Below, piece by piece: positions 59,735 to 64,000 of a stretch of 64,000 bases of DNA (positions are counted from its first letter, which is position 1; each line of letters starts with the position of its first letter). A model generated the notes under the pieces. It did no database searches and was not told the origin of the DNA. It saw only the letters and a program-made list of their open reading frames with translations. The stretch is from JADJPO01 sp963724535. GTDB lineage: Bacteria > Actinomycetota > Actinomycetes > Actinomycetales > Kineosporiaceae. Made by a program: the position numbers and the translations under genes. The stretch spans positions 124,001 through 188,000 of the forward strand of contig CAVRVD010000013.1 in assembly GCA_963724535.1 (NCBI GenBank), in the 5' to 3' direction.

Positions 59735-60653
59735 CCGGCTCCTCGAAGCCGGCGGCCAGTGGGCGGCCCACCTCGGCGCGCCCGGAGACCACCTCGGATG
59801 CAGGCTGCTCGACCGGCCCAGGCTCGACCAGCCCAGGCTCGACCAGCCCCGGCTCGACCAGCTCCGGCTCGACCGGCTCAGTCGCGCCGTCCGACCCCTT
59901 GACCCGCTCGGTGATCGCATTCGCGGCGGCCACCGCGGCCTTGACCGGGCTGGGCTTGGCTGCCCGCCGGGCCGCGGCCAGGCGCTCCTTCATCGTCGCC
60001 GCGTAGACGTCGACGTACTCCTGGCCGGACAGCTCCATCAGCGCATACATGATCTCGTCGGTGATCGAGCGCAGCACGTATCGGTCGTCCTGCATACCGT
60101 CGTAGCGGGAGAAGTCGAGCGGCTCACCGAAGACGATCCCGACCCGATGGCCCAGGTTCGGCATCTTGCGCCCGATCGGCTGCACCTTGTCGGTGCCGAT
60201 CATCGCCACCGGGATCACCGGCACCCGACCCTCCAGCGCCATCCGGGCCACGCCGGTCTTGCCGCGGTACAGCCGCCCGTCCGGGGAGCGAGTGCCTTCG
60301 GGATAGATACCGAGGGTCGAGCCGCGGCGCAACACCTTCAGCCCGGTGTTCAGCGCCGCCTCGGAGGCCTTGCCACCGGTGCGGTCCACCGGCAGCTGCC
60401 CCACGCCGCGGAAGAACGCGGCGGTCACCCGGCCCTTCAGGCCCGCACCGGTGAAGTAGTCCGCCTTGGCCAGGAAGGTCACCCGCCGCTTGACCACCAA
60501 CGGCAGAAAGATCGAGTCCGAGAAGGACAGGTGGTTGCTCGCCAGAATGACCCCGCCGGCCTCGGGGACGTTGTGCAAGCCCTTGACCCACGGCCGGAAC
60601 AGGGGGAACAGGACCGGGCCGAGCACGATCCGCTTGAGCAGCCAGTAGAACAT
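59718..60653 (-). CDS. 1-acyl-sn-glycerol-3-phosphate acyltransferase-like protein
   Basis: A 311-residue PlsC-family acyltransferase. The catalytic HX4D motif is SNHLSFSDSIFLPL, the substrate motif GIYPEGTRSPDGRLYRG, and IPVAMIGTD follows. Residues 1-230 are the enzyme. The C-terminal 70 residues are a disordered tail with four 15-bp repeats encoding VEPGL. It acylates lysophosphatidic acid or a related acceptor at the membrane. The ATG has no strong ribosome-binding site. Upstream is a pair of TCTGGCCA direct repeats 14 bp apart (60721-60742), possibly regulatory. Confidence 0.9.
   Translation of the reverse strand: MFYWLLKRIVLGPVLFPLFRPWVKGLHNVPEAGGVILASNHLSFSDSIFLPLVVKRRVTFLAKADYFTGAGLKGRVTAAFFRGVGQLPVDRTGGKASEAALNTGLKVLRRGSTLGIYPEGTRSPDGRLYRGKTGVARMALEGRVPVIPVAMIGTDKVQPIGRKMPNLGHRVGIVFGEPLDFSRYDGMQDDRYVLRSITDEIMYALMELSGQEYVDVYAATMKERLAAARRAAKPSPVKAAVAAANAITERVKGSDGATEPVEPELVEPGLVEPGLVEPGPVEQPASEVVSGRAEVGRPLAAGFEEPGERTA
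59806..59880 (-). repeat. 15-bp coding tandem repeat in the acyltransferase tail
   Basis: Four consecutive near-identical 15-bp units encode VEPGL-type repeats at the C-terminal tail of the acyltransferase, differing only at third positions or single residues (VEPEL, VEPGL, VEPGP). Confidence 0.85.
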
Positions 60654-60911
60654 CGCCGCCTGCCCTTCTCATCGCGCCCGATCCCGTCGCGCCCCGACCG
60701 GGTGTGCCGGGCCGACCTTGTCTGGCCAGCCTCGTCTGGCCAACACTGTAGAGAATCCCCGGCCCGGTTGGTCGCACCTGCGCCCGAGCGAGGCCGCCCG
60801 GCACCCCGCTTGACCCACCCTGCCTCGCGCCCGGCCGTGCCCACGTGCCACCATGACCGAACCAGCGCAGCGGCCGGCGCCGGTAGCGGCGTCGGGGAAG
60901 AGGAGGCACGC

Positions 60912-61676
60912 GTGTCGGTGCTGCCCGGGGCAGAGCCCATCCACCACGACGGCTCCGACGTGGGCGTTCTGCTCTGTCACGGGTTCACGGGCAACCCGGC
61001 CAGCCTGCGGCCATGGTCCGAGCACCTGGCCGAGGCCTCGTTCACCGTGTCCGTGCCCCTGCTGCCCGGACATGGGACGAGCTGGCAGGACGCCAACCGC
61101 AGCCGCTGGCCGCAGTGGTACTCCACCGTCGACGTTGCGCTGTCCCAGCTGCGCCAGACCTGCAAGGTCGTCGTCGTCGGCGGGTTGGCAACGGGTGCTG
61201 CCCTGGCCCTGCGGCTGGCCGAGCAGCGCGGCACGGACGTGGACGGGCTGGTGCTGGTCAACCCTGCGGTCCGCCTCGAGGACCCCCGGCTCCCGCTGCT
61301 GCCGGTGCTCAAGTATGTCCTGCCGTCCCTGCCGGCGATCGGCGACGACATCAAGAAACCCGGTGTCACCGAACACGCGTACACCCGTACGCCGCTGCGC
61401 GCGGCACATTCTGCGCTGGACCTGTTCGCCACGGTCCGCGCCGACCTCGGCGCGGTCACCCAGCCGCTTCTGGTGTTCCGCTCCCCGCAGGACCACGTCG
61501 TCCCCGCCTCGAGCACCGCGGCGGTCCTGAACTCGGTCAGCTCCGCCGACGTCACCGAGGTGATCTGCGCGGACAGCTACCACGTGGCCACCCTGGACCA
61601 CGACGCGCCGCGGATCTTCCGCGACAGCGTCGACTTCGTGCAGCGGATCGCCGCGGCGTCCACCTCCGGCTCATGA
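60912..61676 (+). CDS. Alpha/beta-hydrolase-fold protein lacking the nucleophile serine
   Basis: A 254-residue monoglyceride-lipase/carboxylesterase-like protein. The start is typical (VLLCHGFTGNPASLRPWSEHL, VSVPLLPGHGTSW). The elbow that should read GLSMGG reads VVGGLATGAALALRLAE, so the catalytic Ser is Ala. The acid and His region is kept (FRSPQDHVVPASS and ADSYHVATLDHD). The protein therefore should not hydrolyse esters by the normal mechanism; binding or regulatory roles are possible. The GTG start has a GAGGAGG site. It diverges from the acyltransferase gene and lies 22 bp before a small membrane protein. Confidence 0.85.
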   Translation: MSVLPGAEPIHHDGSDVGVLLCHGFTGNPASLRPWSEHLAEASFTVSVPLLPGHGTSWQDANRSRWPQWYSTVDVALSQLRQTCKVVVVGGLATGAALALRLAEQRGTDVDGLVLVNPAVRLEDPRLPLLPVLKYVLPSLPAIGDDIKKPGVTEHAYTRTPLRAAHSALDLFATVRADLGAVTQPLLVFRSPQDHVVPASSTAAVLNSVSSADVTEVICADSYHVATLDHDAPRIFRDSVDFVQRIAAASTSGS

Positions 61677-61698
61677 GCCCGGATCATGGGTGGGGACC

Positions 61699-62196
61699 AT
61701 GACCGCGTCTGAGCCGGAGCGCGAGGACACCGGCGCCGACCGGGACGCCGCATCGGCCGAGCCCCGGCCGGGGATCGACCCCGACTTCGACTACGACGCC
61801 GCGTTCGCGGCGTTGGTCGCCCAGTTCGGCGCCGCACAGGCACCGGCGGCGCAGACCGATCGGGCCGCGCCGGAACGCCCCGAGACCGACCCGCAGTCCC
61901 GACCCGAGCCCCGCCCAGAGACCGATCCGGAACCTGGGTACCCGCGGGAGCTGGACGAGCACTACGAGCCACCGGAACCACCGCCGCTACCCCGCGGCGA
62001 CACGCTCTCCCGCGCCGCCTGGGCCGGGGTGCTCGGCGGGCCGGCGGTGCTGCTGCTCGCCGCCGTCGTCGGCGGCACGTTGCCGTCCTGGATGGTGGTC
62101 GCGGCCCTGGCCGCCTTCGTCGCCGGCTTCGTCACCCTGGTCGCGCGGATGCCGGCAGAGCGCGACGACGACGGGGACGACGGCGCCGTCGTCTGA
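61699..62196 (+). CDS. Small membrane protein with an acidic Pro-rich N-terminus
   Basis: A 165-residue protein of a widespread but unnamed actinobacterial type. The N-terminal 90 residues are acidic and Pro-rich (HYEPPEPPPLPRGD), followed by two transmembrane helices (AWAGVLGGPAVLLLAAVVGG and MVVAALAAFVAGFVTLVA), then an Asp-rich C-terminus. No function can be assigned. The ATG is chosen with GGTGGGG just upstream; a GTG 9 bp earlier is possible. It probably shares a transcript with the hydrolase-like gene. Confidence 0.72.
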   Translation: MTASEPEREDTGADRDAASAEPRPGIDPDFDYDAAFAALVAQFGAAQAPAAQTDRAAPERPETDPQSRPEPRPETDPEPGYPRELDEHYEPPEPPPLPRGDTLSRAAWAGVLGGPAVLLLAAVVGGTLPSWMVVAALAAFVAGFVTLVARMPAERDDDGDDGAVV

Positions 62197-62203
62197 GCGC
62201 TGC

Positions 62204-62926
62204 TCAGCGTGCCCGCAGCAGCGCGAGCACCGGGCGGTGGTCGCTGGCCCGGCGCACCAGGTGGTCGGCAACGCCGCCGTCGGTGTACGCCAGGACCTCC
62301 AGCCCCGGCCCGACCAGGATGGCGTCGATCCGCCGGTCCGGCGAGCGGGCGGGGAAGGTCGGTGCCGCTGCCGGGTCCGGGTCGGCGGCGAGCCGGGTGA
62401 GCAGCTGCCAGGCGACGCCGTCCGAGGTCTCGTTGAAGTCCCCGGCCACCACCACGGCACCGCGGCGGGCCAGGGTCGCCGCCGCGTCCGGTGGACCGTT
62501 GAGCAGCACCTCGTGCACCAGGTGGGCGTGCTCGAGCCGCTGCGGCTCGGTCAGCGGCAGGTGCACGCTGGCCACGGCCAGCTCGACCGGACCACGTCGC
62601 AGCGCGACCACCGCCACCCCTCGGCGGCGATGGTGCCAGGCGGCCACCGGCAGCCGGACCGCGCGCGCAGCCAGCACCGTCGTTCCCGCGGCGACCAGGA
62701 CGGCGGTGCCGCCGCTGCGCCGGCCACCGACCGCGTGCCGCAGCGCCGCCGTCCGGGCCAGGGGCGCCGTGCGCAACCGCACCCCGCCCGGACGTCGCGG
62801 CGCCTCCTGCAGGCACACCACATCGGCGTCCAACGCCCGCAGCACGGCTTCGAGGGCCATCGGGTCTCCGGACAGGTCCCGCACGTTCCAGGACGCGACC
62901 CGGACCAGATCGGCATCGCCGGTCAT
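62204..62926 (-). CDS. Endonuclease/exonuclease/phosphatase (EEP) family protein
   Basis: A 240-residue EEP-superfamily protein. Metal and catalytic residues are visible: RVASWNVRDLSGDP (Asn), DVVCLQEAPRR (Glu), ASVHLPLTEPQ (His), VAGDFNETSDG (Asp and Asn), RIDAILV (Asp) and the final ASDHRPVLALL (Asp-His). The fold serves DNA repair nucleases, phosphatases and lipid phosphodiesterases, so the substrate is open. There is no signal peptide. It lies 40 bp downstream of the ROK kinase on the same strand. Confidence 0.88.
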   Translation of the reverse strand: MTGDADLVRVASWNVRDLSGDPMALEAVLRALDADVVCLQEAPRRPGGVRLRTAPLARTAALRHAVGGRRSGGTAVLVAAGTTVLAARAVRLPVAAWHHRRRGVAVVALRRGPVELAVASVHLPLTEPQRLEHAHLVHEVLLNGPPDAAATLARRGAVVVAGDFNETSDGVAWQLLTRLAADPDPAAAPTFPARSPDRRIDAILVGPGLEVLAYTDGGVADHLVRRASDHRPVLALLRAR

Positions 62927-62966
62927 CGCGACCCCTTCACGATCGCCCCGCCACCACAGCCCGTCG

Positions 62967-63908
62967 TCAGCCCAGGCGGGCCAGGTCGGCGGCTCCGACC
63001 AGGCCCGCCTCCGGACCCAGCCGAGCGACGACGATCTCCGGCTCGGGTCGGAAGCCGCGGCCGGTCAGGGTACGCCGGAAGGACTCGCGGGCCGGGCGCA
63101 GCAGCAGCTCTCCGGCGTCGGAGACACCGCCCCCGATGACGAACATGCCCGGATCCAGGGCGGCGGCCAGGTTGGCCAGGCCGACGCCCAGCCACCGACC
63201 CACGTCCTCGAAGAGCTCCACCGCGCACGGGTCGCCGTCCCGGGCCGCCTCGGTGATCAGCGGGCCGATCAGGGCGTCGATGTCGCCGTCGACCCGTTCC
63301 ACCAACGGCACGGTGACCGGTGAGCCGGCCCGGGCCAGCTCGCGGGCCTCTCGGCCCAGCACGTTGCCGGAGGCGTACTGCTCCAGGCAGCCCCGGTTGC
63401 CACACTCGCAGCGGTGCCCGTCCGGCACCACCACCATGTGGCCGAACTCCCCCGCCATCCCGTACTGGCCGCGCTGAACCTTCCCGTCCAGGACGATGCC
63501 ACCGCCGATTCCGGTGCCCAGGGTGACGCACACCAGCCGGGACTGACCCTGACCGGCACCGAAGCGCCACTCCGCCCAGGCCGCCGCGTTGGCGTCGTTC
63601 TCGACCACTACCGGCAGGTCGAGAACCTGGGCGACGGCTGCCTGCAGGGGCTCGTTGCGCCAGGCCAGGTGCGGTGCGAAGAGCACCCGGGAGCGGGCGG
63701 CGTCGACGAACCCGGCCGCCCCGATGCCGACGGCCCGGATGTGATTCTCGGCCCGCAGCGCCTGGACCACCTCGACGATCGTCGACACCACGGCCTTGGG
63801 GTCCTTCGAGGGGGTCAGCCGGCGCTGCCGGGCCAGCACCCGGCCCTGCCGGTCCACCACCCCCGCGGCCACCTTGGTGCCACCGATGTCCACACCGACC
63901 GTCAGCAT
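62967..63908 (-). CDS. ROK-family glucokinase
   Basis: A 313-residue ROK sugar kinase. It has the phosphate-1 loop VGVDIGGTKVAAGVVD, then VGIGAAGFVD, VENDANAAAWAEW (catalytic Asp), VTLGTGIGGGIVLDGKV, the zinc-site GHRCECGNRGCLEQYAS (CxCGxxGCxE) and FVIGGGVSDAGELL. In actinobacteria this protein is the usual glucokinase of glucose uptake and repression. The ATG is chosen because AGGTGG lies 5-8 bp upstream; two GTGs earlier would add two or three residues. A second ROK gene ends 22 bp upstream. Confidence 0.93.
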   Translation of the reverse strand: MLTVGVDIGGTKVAAGVVDRQGRVLARQRRLTPSKDPKAVVSTIVEVVQALRAENHIRAVGIGAAGFVDAARSRVLFAPHLAWRNEPLQAAVAQVLDLPVVVENDANAAAWAEWRFGAGQGQSRLVCVTLGTGIGGGIVLDGKVQRGQYGMAGEFGHMVVVPDGHRCECGNRGCLEQYASGNVLGREARELARAGSPVTVPLVERVDGDIDALIGPLITEAARDGDPCAVELFEDVGRWLGVGLANLAAALDPGMFVIGGGVSDAGELLLRPARESFRRTLTGRGFRPEPEIVVARLGPEAGLVGAADLARLG

Positions 63909-63930
63909 CGCCACCACCTGTCCTGGTCGG

Positions 63931-64000
63931 CTACCGGTACCGCGCGAGATCGGCGGCCCCCACCAGGCCGGCGTCGTTGCCGAGCGCGGCGGTCACCATC
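63931..64000 (-). CDS. Second ROK-family kinase, only the C-terminus in the window
   Basis: The right edge cuts this gene. The visible 22 codons end VTAALGNDAGLVGAADLARYR before a TAG, nearly the same as the end of the neighbouring ROK kinase (ARLGPEAGLVGAADLARLG). It therefore appears to be a tandem paralogue on the same strand, with only 22 bp between its stop and the next start. Function is inferred from this ending only. Confidence 0.6.
   Translation of the reverse strand, partial: MVTAALGNDAGLVGAADLARYR

Noticed and set aside
1..64000. tRNA, rRNA, insertion sequences, prophage or integrase genes
   Set aside because: No transposase or integrase motifs and no recognisable RNA genes were seen on either strand; this is by eye, without a covariance search.

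Overview
The window is high-GC DNA from an actinobacterium. The division and cell-wall (dcw) cluster is followed on the right by blocks in the conserved actinobacterial order (DNA polymerase IV, metF, a polyprenyl synthase, an Rv2175c-like DNA-binding protein, a PASTA kinase, class II DAHP synthase, an acyltransferase, and ROK kinases). An actinobacterial LexA box, MurE with a DNPR (meso-diaminopimelate) signature, GTG-rich starts and leaderless promoters all fit. Carotenoid genes (crtI, crtB) point to a pigmented soil-type actinobacterium, perhaps near Geodermatophilales/Frankiales or Pseudonocardiales. The genus cannot be fixed from sequence alone.

Layout. 1-13.9 kb, minus strand: the dcw operon, read from mraZ through rsmH, an ftsL-like gene, ftsI, murE, murF, mraY, murD, ftsW and murG into murC, which is cut by the window edge. 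Most junctions are 4-bp start/stop overlaps. Its promoter carries three 10-bp-spaced MraZ-type boxes. 14.5-19.5 kb, plus: a moxR / DUF58 / transglutaminase operon. 19.5-22.3 kb, minus: DUF3040, dinB and a methyltransferase. 22.3-27.6 kb, minus: an SOS-controlled DUF6504 / HEPN / dnaE2 operon with a sigma-A promoter overlapped by a perfect LexA box; dnaE2 carries two in-frame palindromic elements. 27.6-31.7 kb: a membrane protein, a broken fic gene, a pentapeptide-repeat protein, a YbaK-like deacylase and a hydrolase. 31.7-34.4 kb, minus: an ABC-2 exporter with a two-domain fused permease.

34.6-43.4 kb is the most unusual stretch. Rightward runs a tightly coupled operon: ECF-type sigma factor, anti-sigma-like protein, TPR-CHAT caspase-like protease and secreted subtilisin. 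Leftward, from the same 179-bp intergenic region, run a 49-residue Ser/Lys-repeat peptide with three Cys (too short for ordinary gene calling), a strong intergenic hairpin, an ABC exporter and an atypical Ser/Thr kinase. This looks like a peptide modification, export or proteolysis system wired to its own sigma factor. I do not recognise it as a described system.

43.7-64 kb is mostly housekeeping: a flavodoxin-like reductase, a membrane protein, endonuclease IV, a SIMPL protein, metF, then divergently GGPP synthase-crtI-crtB, an Rv2175c-like regulator, a LysM transglycosylase, a pknL-like kinase, a molybdopterin oxidoreductase, DAHP synthase, a GT-C-like membrane protein with an acyltransferase, a hydrolase-fold protein that lacks its nucleophile serine, an EEP-family protein, and two tandem ROK kinases, the second cut by the right edge.
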